Shown: positions 44,860-56,707, counted from the stretch's first letter. The stretch is DNA of 64,000 nucleotides from Costus lasius (GCA_027563935.2 CM050454.1:73366596-73430595), one strand, 5' to 3'. The notes: a model not told the origin generated them from the letters alone. Translations and numbers: made by a program.

Positions 44860-45484
44860 CTTGTTGGGAGAGAAGGCGTAAAACTCCTTGTTGGTAGATT
44901 TAAGACCAAATGACTACCGACAATAAAACTCAGAAATAGCAGTGAAAATAAAACACTAGACAAGAAACACCAGGGATTTTTACATGGAAAATCTCTCCAA
45001 CTTGAAGAGGAAAAACCATGGGACCAAAATTCTCTCAAATCTTTCACTAAATCAATTTATGGGTCTACAACTATTCCTAGAATATCTAGGAGCATAACAA
45101 CATCATCAAGAATAAACTTGGATCTCAGAATGACATCAACACGAAGTTGATAGCTGATATAAGAGAGAAGACAAAGTCCAGGTATCACCAAGATAATTAG
45201 TTTCGGTTCTAGGGTAACCGCGAGAGGTAGAGACCTTAGTTTGATGATCTGACTGTTCAGATTGTAGAGCACTGAGTCACGAATCTTATGCTAAATTTTC
45301 AGCCTAATCCAATGGTGAACTTCTTGCAGGCAGCCAATATACACAAGCTGTCCTAAGTTCACGGTTTGTCCCTAAACTTTCTCCTCTCTATCTTTTTCTT
45401 CACGTCAAGTGGATTTCACCATACGGCTCTCTACTCTGCTCTGTGGCGGCATGCACCCATTTACCCAATAAAACCTAATGACAA

Positions 45485-46000
45485 CAACACGTGTCAAGGT
45501 TACACTTATCCATCCACGACAAGTGTGCAACAATCCACGGAATCTGTATCCATGATAAGTGTGCAGCAATCCATATTATCTGTATCCATGATAAGTGTGC
45601 AGCAATCCACATTATCTGTATCCACGATAAGTGTGCAGCAATCCACATTATCTATATCCACAATAAGTGCAGCCCATCCACGTTAGTGTCCATCCACAAT
45701 ATGCGTATAATATCCATGATATGTGCAGCCATATCCACCATAGAGGTATATCCACGATATGTGCAGCATATCCACCATAGGTATATCCATGATATGTGCA
45801 GTCATATCCACCATAAGGTGTATCCACTATAGGTGCAGCATATCCACCATAGGTGCAGTCCATCCACCATAGGTGCAGCATATCCACCATAGATCCACCA
45901 TAGGGTATAGCATATCCACCATAGAGTGTATCTACCATAGGTGCAGCATATCCACCATAGGTTGTATCTACCATAGGTGCAGCATATCCACCTTAGTGGC
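45485..46000. repeat. Two successive tandem arrays inside the LTR
   Basis: 45505-45670 has about four units of 36 bp built on GATAAGTGTGCAGCAATCC and TATCTGTATCCA. 45690-46000 has many units of about 18-37 bp built on CATATCCACCATAGGTGCAG. They generate long open frames of repetitive peptide on both strands, which are not genes. Confidence 0.85.
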
Positions 46001-46258
46001 CATCCATAATCTAGGTTGCATATCCACGATATGAGCCATCCACGATCTGGACTACTTAATCCACGATGTGAGCTAGTCACAATCTGGGCTACTTCATCCA
46101 CGTTGGCATGATCTGAGTTGTCCTTCACATGGATATGATCTGAGCCATCCTCTACATGGTTATAAACTGAGTCATCCTCCACATAGGCATAAACTAAGTC
46201 ATCCTCTACATAGGATGAGCTGAGTCATCCTCCACATAGGAGGGAAACTCGCCCAATA

Positions 46259-46316
46259 GTAATTTTGTTCCTCTATGTAATAATATATTAGCTCTTCCGG
46301 AGCCTTCAATTATTTT
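46259..46316 (-). pseudogene. Copia-3 fragment between two insertions
   Basis: 58 bp that on the minus strand reads IIEGSGRANILLHRGTKL, the linker between protease and the pre-integrase segment. It joins in frame to both neighbouring Copia-3 pieces once the insertions are removed. It also contains one copy of each target duplication (GTAAT and ATTTT). Confidence 0.8.
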
Positions 46317-47961
46317 TATTGGGGTATGCCCTTAAGGCTAATGTTTGAGGCCTTGGGTTATTATCAGTATCATGTATAAACTGAGTATATGTTTATAAAG
46401 GCAATTGTTGTTATTCAGATTGTTGCATTGTCTGCTGCTGTATGTATACCTCTGAGTAATGTCTCAATGATGTTCAGCTTTGCTGACATTCAGAGTTGTC
46501 CTTAGTCGAGATATCTTGGTGAACATGAGACAGCCTTGATATGATTGAGACTAATATGTGTTCTGGTCTTATAGGATGCTACGAGCATGGAATAAGATTT
46601 AGACACATAGGTGCATTGGATGTACTGGACTGACCCTACTTAGGATATTCAATTGTTTGTCACAATGTGAATAAGTCCTTATAAGCAAGCAAGTGGTATA
46701 TTCCCTCTGACTTGAGATCACTTGTGTTACTAAGTGATGATTGGCATTGTCTTGAGGTACTTCAATATCATTTGAAAGATAATGGTTAAGGATTATCTTG
46801 GATAGTGGGCATGAGTCATGTTAGGACACTGGTGATAGATAAAGGATTGCCTCTCCTAGTTGGAGTGTGATGTTCTACTGGGGCCCCCTCCGGATGAGAT
46901 GGTTGAGAAAGTGTATGGCCATACCCAGATGACTATGTTCATCTGATCTAACCATTCTCATCGTGTTGGAATTACAGGCTTGACAGGCTTGTCCAACGAG
47001 AACATCCAGTGGCAAAGGGAACATGTATACTGAGTGAATTGGATTCACACTTGTGCTATGGTTTGGGAGTAGTCTTGGAAGACTCTTTCCTTCATATCGG
47101 GAGACAGTGATGTGTTGCTAGATACCCCTCTCTGATCGTGATAACATATGTTATCGTTACCGACATTGAAAGAAACCCTTAGGGTCGCACAATTTGATGA
47201 TGTGGCTTACTTATGTCAGATCGTGTGGACTGAATTATTCTAGTTCAGTTTAAAGCAATTTAAACTCTGATCGAAAGTGAGATCTAGTCTGATCATGTTT
47301 GATTGATTAGGGCATGTGATCGGTAAGCTTCGATCGGGAGAATTGATGCTTGATCGAAGAGATCAAGAGGGTCAAGAGATGTGTGGTTAGATCTTGAGCC
47401 ATTTGGTTCAAAGAGATCATAACCAGAGCTGGTTCGATTTGGTCCTTGAACCAAATGGAATTGAATCGGTTCACTTAGTGAACGCATGGTTCAATTAAGA
47501 GACAAGTTTCGGTTGATTCAATCGATGGCTTCATGGGGAGTTAAGTGCTTACTATTTTTGGAAGGCATTTTTCTTTTTTGGAAAAACCTCCCACGTTTTC
47601 GAACGTAAGAACGCCGCTCGCCCCTTGTTCTCTTGCTCTCGTCTTTGGTTTGTCTTCACGCCAAGAGAGGGAGTTCGCCCAGCAAAGAAAGAGACATCTC
47701 TTCACACGACAAAAGAAACCTTGGTGACTTGCTAGCACAAGGAGCGCAAGGAAGGAGGCCTGTCTCATCCTGTGTGTGATTCCTTTGGAGAAGAGGCATT
47801 TGCCCCTTTCTTCTTCCAAGCCGCCTCTCATGGCCATGGTAACATCCTCACTTGTTCTATACAAGTTGTTAATAGTTGATCATATGTTTAAGTCATTCGA
47901 TTTTGGACCTAGTAAAGCAAGAAAAACTTTTATATGCGTATGTGACCTAGGGTTACTTACA
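46317..47961 (+). repeat. Copia-2 5' LTR
   Basis: 1645 bp. The first dinucleotide is TA rather than TG and the end is CTTACA. It contains the family motif GTGTTGCTAGATACCCCTC at about 47112. Short frames within it on both strands are not conserved as proteins. Confidence 0.95.
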
Positions 47962-47963
47962 AT

Positions 47964-47975
47964 TGGTATCAGAGC
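47964..47975 (+). other. Copia-2 primer binding site
   Basis: TGGTATCAGAGC, 2 bases after the LTR end, complementary to the initiator tRNA-Met 3' end. Confidence 0.9.
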
Positions 47976-49802
47976 GAGGTTTTTGACTTGATACATATGA
48001 TTGCTATCTTGTGATCCATGTTTATTTTATGCTTTTGGTAGATCTACTAGATGCGCATGCTTTTGTTATCATGAGAAAATACATGCTGTGTTCATACCAA
48101 ATGTTAGATCTACATGTATTTTTCATTCAAGCTTATGCATGTGATCTTTACTTGCGCTTGTCATAGAAGTTTTCAATCAAAACATCATCATGCGCGACCC
48201 TCACCTAGATCTATCTAAGCGCCTACTTCAAAGACTTAGACGGGTTAACAATGTTGAAGTCGTCAGTCAAGTCTGGACCCAATAGCCTAATCAGACCATC
48301 TGACAGCCTAGATGGGTCGGCCGGATAGCACCTGTGCACAAGCAATACAGGTGGCTATAGGCCGACTGCAGAAGGGCGTGTAGCGATGTCTGATTGAGGC
48401 GCCTAGTGAACGATCATGATTAAGGCACGGGGTCACACCCGTTTGCCAGAAATCATGTGGGACGTTCAGCCCTTAAGGCATGCATAGTTGACCATGTGGT
48501 CAACGCAAGTCGGTCATGACTGGGTGCATGCAAGGGCAGTGGGTCTGACTTGGTCTAACGAGTGGATACCTGTTAATGGACCGTTGTAAGGTAGTAGGGT
48601 ACATAAGGAAATAAAATTGATGCCATGGGTTTTTTCAAAAATTTTATTTCTATTTGGATCACATGTTTGCATGTTTAACATGTTGAATGGGTGTTTATTT
48701 AATCTTATGTGGGCTGCCCTTATTTTGTGTGCTGTGCTGGGGCCTGCGTGCCTGGAATTAAATATAAATTTTGTTGTGATATGCGAATCACACTTTATTT
48801 TATGAAAATGTGTAATTGACCTGCGTGTCAAACCATGTCTAGATAGATTAAAATGTAATTTGATCAGACATGAGCACATGAGCACACATGGCAGAGGCAC
48901 TTGCAGTCAGTGGCTTCACCAGGTGGGAGGTCTAGAGTTCGACTCTAGAGCAGGCGCATACTGCCTGGAGGGCATTGGGCCCGAGCTGGGCTAGATGAAG
49001 TACAAGAGTCCCATAAAGAGCTCAAGTGAAGACTTTTGTGAAACTAGGGTTTTACTTAGGCTTTTATGGGCGTTTACCACATAAGATAATGGTGCTTTCA
49101 TTTACTGTTTTAAGTAATATTAGCACAAGCATGTTTTATTCTTCTGCTATCACTGTAGAATTTGCATGATAGTAAGAAGATAAAAGACCGATAAAATCCA
49201 ACGTTAATATCAAGCTCGATTGCCTTCTGACGCGAAACCTCACTGTTCTGACTATCGTTGGGGCCGTGTTGTACCCACTCAGTGGGCACGCCCAGCTATC
49301 TTCAGACGGTGCGTGATTACACCTACATGCTACAGAGAAGGGATTTATCGCTTCTCGTTGCTCAGCATAGCACGTGGTGGTCCAGGAAGTAGGTCAGGTC
49401 AGCTTGACCATATAGGCTACATATTGAGCATATGATAGCCAGATGGAGGCAGCCATCTGAGGAATCAAAGACCGTGTTGTACCAACTCAGTTGGCACAGT
49501 CTTCTAGATTGCCTAGATGAAGGGGAATCGCACGGGATGGCGATTGGCATGGATAGCCTACCAGTGACTAGTGCTTGAACTCTCTGTGCACCTTATCTCG
49601 CCTGAGCGGGACGCGGAGATCAAGTATGAAATCTGGATCCCATCTCACTAAAAGAGTTTCACTCTTTCGGGCTATTTTATTGGATTTTTCAGTCAAATAA
49701 AATAGTGAGAAAAGAATCACTCTTAAGTCCTGGAATGATTCTAACATGCATACTGACCTTGTTGTTCTTGCTATGTTGTAGATTCCTGCAGCAACGAACA
49801 CC
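47976..49802 (+). other. Copia-2 untranslated leader
   Basis: Homologous to the Copia-1 leader. The SINE-like hairpin is at 48931-48949 (TCTAGAG-TTCGA-CTCTAGA, a perfect 7-bp stem). The twin palindromes are at 49274-49286 (CCCACTcAGTGGG) and 49482-49494 (CCAACTcAGTTGG). No conserved ORF is present. Confidence 0.65.
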
Positions 49803-50930
49803 ACAGGGCTCAATTTGCGATCCATATTGGAAAAGGAGAAGTTTGCTGGGCCAAACTTCTCAGACTGGTACAGACAGCTTAAGATTGTACTTAAAGCTGA
49901 GAGGAAGCTGTATGTCCTTGAGTCGGCAATACCGACTCAACCCGCTGCGAACGCCGCAAGGGCGGTTCGGGATGCTTATGAGAAGCACGTCAGTGATAGT
50001 ACTGATGTCGCTTGCCTTATGCTTGCGTCAATGACGCCCGAGCTCCAGCGTCAGCATGAGGATTTGTCTGCTATTGATATTATAGCAAATCTCAAAATGT
50101 TGTATGCTGCACAGGCAAGGACAGAACGCTATAACTTGACAAAACTTTTCTTTCATAGCAAACTGACTGAAGGGAGTCCAGTGGGAGGTCATGTGCTCAA
50201 GATGATTGGGTACAAAGAAGCTCTAGAGAAACTGGGACATACCATCAATTCAGAACTTGTTGTTGATATTATCCTGCAGTCTCTCCCGGCTTCTTTCGAT
50301 TCGTTCATTATTAATTTTAATATGAACAAAATCGACTGTACTCCGGCAGAGTTACTGAACATGCTCTGCACCACAGAGCAGACTCTTGAGAAGGGAAAGC
50401 CTTCATCCTCTGTCTTAATGGTTCCTCCAAGGAATAAGAAGAAGGGGAAGAAGGGCAAAACCCCTATCAAGAGCTACAACAAGGCTTTGAAACAAAAGAT
50501 AAAGCGGTCAAAGGACAACAGATGCTTCCATTGTGGCCAGCTGGGTCACTGGAAGAAGGACTGTAGAGCGCTCCAAGGAGAGAAGAAGGGAAGCAAGCCT
50601 TTCACTTCTGGCTCAGGTATTTACGTGACTGAAGTCATGGTAGCTTCTTCTATTTCATGGGTGTTGGACACTGCATGTGGAGTTCACATTTGTTCAAATG
50701 TGCAGGAACTCAAGAGAAGAAGACAGGTGGGACAGCATGAGGTGGACCTACGAGTTGGAAACGGGGCACGGGTTGCTGCTGTTGCTGTAGGGGAATATAA
50801 CATCTCTTTACCATCTGGTTTTGTATTAGAACTTGACAATTGTTATTTTGTACCAAGCATAACTAAGAATATTATCTCTATTCCTGCTCTTGTCAGGAAA
50901 GGTTTTTCTTTTGAATGCAAAACTTCATAG
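49803..50930 (+). pseudogene. Copia-2 gag, protease and pre-integrase, ends at premature stop
   Basis: Aligned with Copia-1, the gag start codon is ACA (49803-49805), so normal initiation is lost. The frame is open from about 49815. It carries the same gag core (NFSDWYRQLKIVLKAERKLY), lysine-rich segment, zinc knuckle CFHCGQLGHWKKDC, protease loop WVLDTACGVHICSN and the GNGARVAAVAVG segment. At the site of the Copia-1 nonsense mutation this copy has a sense codon. It has its own stop at 50928-50930, after which the same frame reopens. Confidence 0.9.
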
Positions 50931-53690
50931 TGTTGTATTTCATATGATAATATTGTTTATGCAACTGGGTCGATTAACAATGGGTTATACATGTTGGACA
51001 TGGAATGTTCTGTACAACAAATTGATAACAAGAAAGCCAAGTATGCTGATGATAGCACCTTATTATGGCATAGTCGTTTAGGCCACATTAACAAGAAGCG
51101 CATTAAGCGGTTGCATGATCATGGACTGCTGGGATCATTCTCCTATGAGGAGTTTGATACATGCAAAGCTTGTTTAATGGGTAAAATGACAAAGACTCCT
51201 TTTTCTAATAAAGGTGAAAGGGCTTCAGGTTTACTTGACCTTATTCACAGTGATGTGTGTGGGCCGTTTAGTAAACATGCCAGAGGTGGCTATTTATACT
51301 TCATTACTTTTACTGATGATTTCAGTAGGTATGGTTATGTCTATCTAATGAGACATAAGAGTGAATCTTTTGACAAGTTCAAAGAATTCAAAATTGAAGT
51401 ACAAAATCAGTTAGGCCGTAATATCAAGGCACTTCGTTCAGATCGAGGTGGAGAATACTTGAGTCGTCAGTTTACTGACTATCTGAAGGAGTGTGGGATT
51501 ATCTCACAGCTCACTCCACCAGGAACACCGCAATGGAATGGTGTGTCCGAATGGAGAAATAGAACCTTATTGGATATGGTTCGTTCTATGATGAGTCAGG
51601 CTACTCTACCTTACTCCTTTTGGGGATTTGCACTGGAAACAGCTGCAAAGGTGCTAAACCGAGTGCCATCCAAGGCCGTTTCAAGGACACCATATGAGTT
51701 ATGGTATGGGAAACAGCCGAGCTTGACATTTATCAAAATCTGGGGTTGCGAGGCTTATGTCAAAAAGCTCGCCTCTGGGAAACTGGAGAGCAGATCAAAT
51801 AAATGTATATTTGTCGGTTACCCTAATGAAACTAAGGGTTATTATTTCTATGATCCCAAGGAGAACAAAGTATTTGTTGCTCGAACGGCTATTTTTCTTG
51901 AGAAGGAATTTCTTCTGCAAGAGGCCAGTGGGAGAGAAATAAAGCTGGATGAAATTCCAGAAGAGGGACAAAGTAGACAAGCTCAATTGGATGAGCCTGA
52001 GCCAATAGATCAGGTTAATGTTCAACCTGAGGCTCAGACGTCACGGGTACCGCGTAGATCGGGAAGGATCCGTCGTCAGCCTGAGCACTATGACGGAGTC
52101 TACATCATTAATGATGAACCCCTCACTTATGCGGATGCGGTCAGTGGACCGGAATCAGCAAAATGGCTTGAAGCTATGCGAGCCGAGATGGACTCCATGT
52201 CAGACAACCAAGTCTGGGATTTAGTTGATCCGCCTCCGGGAATAATCCCTATAGGCTGTAAGTGGATCTTCAAGAAGAAGAAAGACATAGATGGTAACGT
52301 GGTTACCTATAAGGGCAGGCTAGTTGCGAAAGGTTTCAAACAAATCTACGGGATAGATTATGATGAAACTTTCTCTCCTGTAGCCATGTTCAAGTCCATT
52401 CGAATTATTCTCGCGATAGCAGCATATTATGATTATGAGATCTGGCAAATGGATGTGAAGACCGCTTTCCTTAATGGAAAACTGGAAGAGGATGTGTATA
52501 TGACACAGCCTGAAGGTTTCATCAATCCATCAGAACGTCATAAAATATGCAAATTAAAGAAGTCCATTTATGGACTAAAACAAGCATCGAGAAGCTGGAA
52601 TATTCGTTTTGATGAATCAGTTTCTGAATTTGGTTTCATCAAAAATGAAGATGACCCGTGTGTATATAAAAGGTTTAGTGGGAGCGTGATTACTTTCCTA
52701 GTCCTCTACGTCGATCATATCTTAATCATTGGAAACGATATTCCTGAACTGCATGCAGTCAAAGCATGGTTAAGAAAATATTTCCAGATGAAAGATTTAG
52801 GAGAAGCAACCTATATATTAGGTGTGAAGATCTTTAGAGATAGATCTAATAGGCTTCTCGGGCTATCCCAGAGTACTTACATCGATAAGGTCCTGGAGAG
52901 ATTCCATTTAGAAAATTCTAAAAGAGGATATCTTCTAGTCAGACATGGTCTGAATCTTTCAAAGAGCCAGTGTCCTCAAACACGGTCTGAGAAAGATGAG
53001 ATGGACAATACGCCTTATGCTTCGGCTATTGGGTCTATTATGTATGCGATGTTATGTACTCGCCCAGACGTCGCTTACGGGTTAAGCGTAACCAGTCGGT
53101 TCCAAGGTAATCTAGGGAAGGCACACTGGATTGCAGTCAAGAACATTTTAAAATATCTTCGGAGAACCAAAGATATGTTCTTGATCTATGGAGGTCAGGG
53201 AGAACTCAGTATTGAAGGATATACTGATGCTTCGTTTCAATCTGACCAAGATGATTTCCGATCGCAATCAGGCTATGTTTTTAGCTTGAATGGAGGAGCA
53301 GTGGTGTGGAAGAGTTTCAAACAATCAATTGTTGCTGATTCCACAACAGAAGCCGAGTATGTTGCAGCCTCAGAAGCATCAAAGGAGGCAGTATGGATTC
53401 GTAAGTTCATTCAAGAACTTGGTGTTGTTCCTTCAAGTGCAGATCCATTGGTTATCTTCTGTGATAACACTGGAGCGATTGCACAAGCAAAGGAACCACG
53501 GTCACACCAGAAGTCCAAGCACATACAGAGAAGGTTTCATTTGATCCGTGAGATCATAGATCGAGGAGAGATCAAGATCTGCAAGGTATATACAGATGAC
53601 AATCTAGCTGACCCGCTTACAAAGCCTCTGGCGCAGCAGAAGCATGAGAAGCACTGTAATAATATGGGTTTGAGATTTCTCAACCATTAG
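50931..53690 (+). pseudogene. Copia-2 pol (integrase, RT, RNase H)
   Basis: Open for 899 codons from 50991. It begins with the integrase HHCC finger (LWHSRLGHINKKRI ... CKACLMGKM). The DDE core has IHSDVCGPF and LRSDRGGEY, and the glutamate region reads NGVSEWRNRT. RT follows with WQMDVKTAFLNGKL, but the catalytic box is YVDH: the second aspartate is histidine (codon 52716-52718), while Copia-1 has YVDD. RNase H is complete (GYTDASFQSDQDDFRSQSGY, STTEAEYVAAS, FCDNTGAIAQAKEP), and the end is DNLADPLTKPL. The long open frame therefore encodes an RT predicted to be inactive. No frameshift occurs where Copia-1 has one. Confidence 0.9.
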
Positions 53691-53697
53691 TTTAAGT

Positions 53698-53710
53698 GCA
53701 AGTGGGAGAT
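53698..53710 (+). other. Copia-2 polypurine tract
   Basis: GCAAGTGGGAGAT directly before the 3' LTR, the same as in Copia-1. Confidence 0.85.
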
Positions 53711-55355
53711 TGTTGGGGTATGCCCTTAAGGCTAATGTTTGAGGCCTTGGGTTATTATCAGTATCATGTATAAACTGAGTATATGTTTATAAAGGCAATT
53801 GTTGTTATTCAGATTGTTGCATTGTCTGCTGCTGTATGTATACCTCTGAGTAATGTCTCAATGATGTTCAGCTTTGCTGACATTCAGAGTTGTCCTTAGT
53901 CGAGATATCTTGGTGAACATGAGACAGCCTTGATATGATTGAGACTAATATGTGTTCTGGTCTTATAGGATGCTACGAGCATGGAATAAGATTTAGACAC
54001 ATAGGTGCATTGGATGTACTGGACTGACCCTACTTAGGATATTCAATTGTTTTTCACAATGTGAATAAGTCCTTATAAGCAAGCAAGTGGTATATTCCCT
54101 CTGACTTGAGATCACTTGTGTTACTAAGTGATGATTGGCATTGTCTTGAGGTACTTCAATATCATTTGAAAGATAATGGTTAAGGATTATCTTGGATAGT
54201 GGGCATGAGTCATGTTAGGACACTGGTGATAGATAAAGGATTGCCTCTCCTAGTTGGAGTGTGATGTTCTACTGGGGCCCCCTCCGGATGAGATGGTTGA
54301 GAAAGTGTATGGCCATACCCAGATGACTATGTTCATCTGATCTAACCATTCTCATCGTGTTGGAATTACAGGCTTGACAGGCTTGTCCAACGAGAACATC
54401 CAGTGGCAAAGGGAACATGTATACTGAGTGAATTGGATTCACACTTGTGCTATGGTTTGGGAGTAGTCTTGGAAGACTCTTTCCTTCATATCGGGAGACA
54501 GTGATGTGTTGCTAGATACCCCTCTCTGATCGTGATAACATATGTTATCGTTACCGACATTGAAAGAAACCCTTAGGGTCGCACAATTTGATGATGTGGC
54601 TTACTTATGTCAGATCGTGTGGACTGAATTGTTCTAGTTCAGTTTAAAGCAATTTAAACTTTGATCGGAAGTGAGATCTAGTCTGATCATGTTTGATTGA
54701 TTAGGGCATGTGATCGGTAAGCTTCGATCGGGAGAATTGATGCTTGATCAAAGAGATCAAGAGGGTCAAGAGATGTGTGGTTAGATCTTGAGCCATTTGG
54801 TTCAAAGAGATCATAACCAGAGCTGGTTCGATTTGGTCCTTGAACCAAATGGAATTGAACCGGTTCACTTAGTGAACGCATGGTTCAATTATGAGACAAG
54901 TTTCGGTTGGTTCAATCGATGGCTTCATGGGGAGTTAAGTGCTTACTATTTTTGGAAGGCGTTTTTCTTTTTTGGAAAAACCTCCCACGTTTTCGAACGT
55001 AAGAACGCCGCTCGCCCCTTGTTCTCTTGCTCTCGTCTTTGGTTTGTCTTCACGCCAAGAGAGGGAGTTCGCCCAGCAAAGAAAGAGACATCTCTTCACA
55101 CGACAAAAGAAACCTTGGTGACTTGCTAGCACAAGGAGCACAAGGAAGGAGGCCTGTCTCATCCTGTGTGTGATTCCTTTGGAGAAGAGGCATTCGCCCC
55201 TTTCTTCTTCCAAGCCGCCTCTCATGGCCATGGTAACATCCTCACTTGTTCTATACAAGTTGTTAACAGTTGATCATATGTTTAAGTCATTCGATTTTGG
55301 ACCTAGTAAAGCAAGAAAAACTTTTATATGCGTATGTGACCTAGGGTTACTTACA
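53711..55355 (+). repeat. Copia-2 3' LTR
   Basis: 1645 bp, TGTTGGGG...CTTACA, followed by the target duplication ATTTT. It keeps the TG start that is mutated in the 5' LTR. Confidence 0.95.
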
Positions 55356-55818
55356 ATTTTTGTACTAATAGATATTGTATTAACATTAGCTTCTTGCATT
55401 GTTAAATAAGAGAAGTATTTTTTATCCTTGAGAATTATGTGAGTTATTGCACTATCAGCGAGACAAATATCTTCATTATTAATGTTGGTGCCAACCAAAG
55501 AAATATTCATTCTTCATTGAAAAACAAAAGTCTATATAGTTAGAAAAATGCTACTAGAGAAAAAAAATATATTTTAAAAGATAACAAAACTTATTATTTT
55601 ATTAAATAAAAAAAGAAAACATATTAAGATTAGACATCAATATATAAGAAATTATTTTTGAACACTATAATCTCCAATTAAATAATTTTTTTTTCTTCTA
55701 GATCAGTAAAGAAATCAGCAACATCTAGATAAGTAATATGCATATGGTCATAATCAGAAATACCATTTTTACAAGCAAAATTTATCTCTGTCTTTTTCTC
55801 TTTATTTTTCAATAATTC
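55356..55818 (-). pseudogene. Copia-3 protease region
   Basis: On the minus strand 55510-55356 reads NINNEDICLADSAITHIILKDKKYFSYL. ADSAITH stands at the position of the Copia protease catalytic loop. The frame runs to the Copia-2 insertion site and continues in 46316-46259. 55511-55818 is AT-rich, with broken coding text between zinc knuckle and protease. Confidence 0.65.
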
Positions 55819-56707
55819 TTAGTAAAGATTAATGAGATGTTTTAGTGTACGGCAAGTACATGACCAATGACGTTTGCCACCACAATGATAGCATATATTT
55901 TCAATATGTTTGTTATTCTTCAAACCCTTTTTCTTTATCATTATTTTAATTATTTTTTCACTTTCAGTGAAAAACAATGTTCTTAAAATGTTTACCACGA
56001 CCATATCCATATCCACGACTATGACCACGACCACGACCACGATCATTAGCACGACCATAACCACGACCACAAGTTTGCCTAAAAGAATGTTAGTTGTTTG
56101 TTGCTACATTCACTTTTAGGAATGGAGCAATGCTAGTCAGACAAGACTCATAATTTTTCATCAAAAACTCATTATTTTGTTTAGCCACAAGAAGGCAAGA
56201 AATCAATTCAGAATATTTCTTAAAACCTTTTTTTTCCATATTGCTACTGCAGGAGCACATTAGATGCATGGAAAGTGGAGAATGTTCTCTAACATGTCAT
56301 CATCAATAACCTTTTCCTCACAAATTGAAAACTAATCATAAATATTACATAATTATACTCGCTTACTATTTTAAAATCTTGTAAACGTAAATGCATCTAA
56401 TCATAACGAGTTTTTGGAAGAATTACCATTTTCTGATGGCCATATCTTTCTTTTAAGTCATTCCAAAGAACAAGTAGGTTTTTTACCGTCAGGTACTTAA
56501 TCTTTCATGGAGATAATGACGAAGAAAAATCATAGCTTTGGCTTTATCTTGATTAGATATTTCATTTCCTTCTTTAATAGTATATCTAAGGTCATTTGCA
56601 TCTAAATGAATTTCTGCATCTAGCACCCAAGATAAATAATTCTTTTTCGTAATGTCAAGAACCACAAACTCAAGTTTTGCAAGATTTGATATATTAAATA
56701 TTTTCAT
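55819..56707 (-). pseudogene. Copia-3 gag
   Basis: Starts MKIFNISNLAKLEFVVLDITKKNYLSWVLDAEIHLDA at 56707, the N-terminus of a Copia gag. Degenerate pieces of the gag core follow with frame changes (ERYGHQKMVILP, MHLRLQDFK, TFSTFHASNVLLQ). A Gly-Arg repeat segment at 56070-55990 looks like an RNA-binding RGG-type stretch. The zinc knuckle at about 55890 is CYHCGGKRHWSC-type, with all CCHC ligands present. Many stops show it is dead. Confidence 0.75.

Larger units (their letters stand above)
44770..46258 (-). mobile_element. LTR-plus-triple-PBS insertion in Copia-3
   Basis: 1489 bp flanked by the 5-bp duplication GTAAT (44765-44769 and 46259-46263). On the minus strand it is a 1397-bp LTR (46258-44862, TATTGGGCG...CTCTCCCAACA) followed by a 92-bp tail. 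The tail contains three copies of the PBS word TGGTATCAGAGC, 30-31 bp apart, and ends GCTCCCAACA. Removing the insertion and one GTAAT lets the Copia-3 frame run on. It is neither a plain solo LTR nor a complete element. A 5' LTR plus leader fused to the last bases of a 3' LTR is one explanation. Confidence 0.75.
46317..55355 (+). mobile_element. Copia-2: complete Ty1/Copia retrotransposon nested in Copia-3
   Basis: LTRs of 1645 bp (46317-47961 and 53711-55355), PBS at 47964, leader, gag-pol and PPT, flanked by ATTTT (46312-46316 and 55356-55360). The 5' LTR start is TATTGGGG instead of TGTTGGGG. By eye the LTRs differ at about 13 positions (about 0.8%). It is the same family as Copia-1. Defects are a lost gag start codon, a stop at 50928-50930 and a changed RT active site. 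Confidence 0.95.
43898..56707 (-). mobile_element. Copia-3: decayed Copia element on the minus strand hosting two insertions
   Basis: Remaining parts, in minus-strand order: gag (56707-55819), protease (about 55510-55356), a 58-bp piece (46316-46259) and GAG-pre-integrase plus integrase (44764-43898). Copia-2 and the LTR-triple-PBS element interrupt it, and Athila-M truncates it in the integrase. Its sequence type differs from Copia-1 and Copia-2: GRG-rich gag, a CYHCGGKRHWSCTC knuckle and an ARPLLMR integrase end. Stops and frameshifts are frequent. No LTR or PBS of its own is visible. Confidence 0.75.

Noticed and set aside
45648..46182. Repetitive 106-126-codon frames (YGGYAAPMVDT-like and DKCAAIH-like)
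   Set aside because: They are translations of minisatellite DNA whose unit lengths keep several frames open on both strands.
55910..56119. Threonine/isoleucine-rich 69-codon plus-strand frame and its valine-rich counterpart
   Set aside because: They are off-frame translations of the Gly-Arg repeat segment of the Copia-3 gag on the minus strand.
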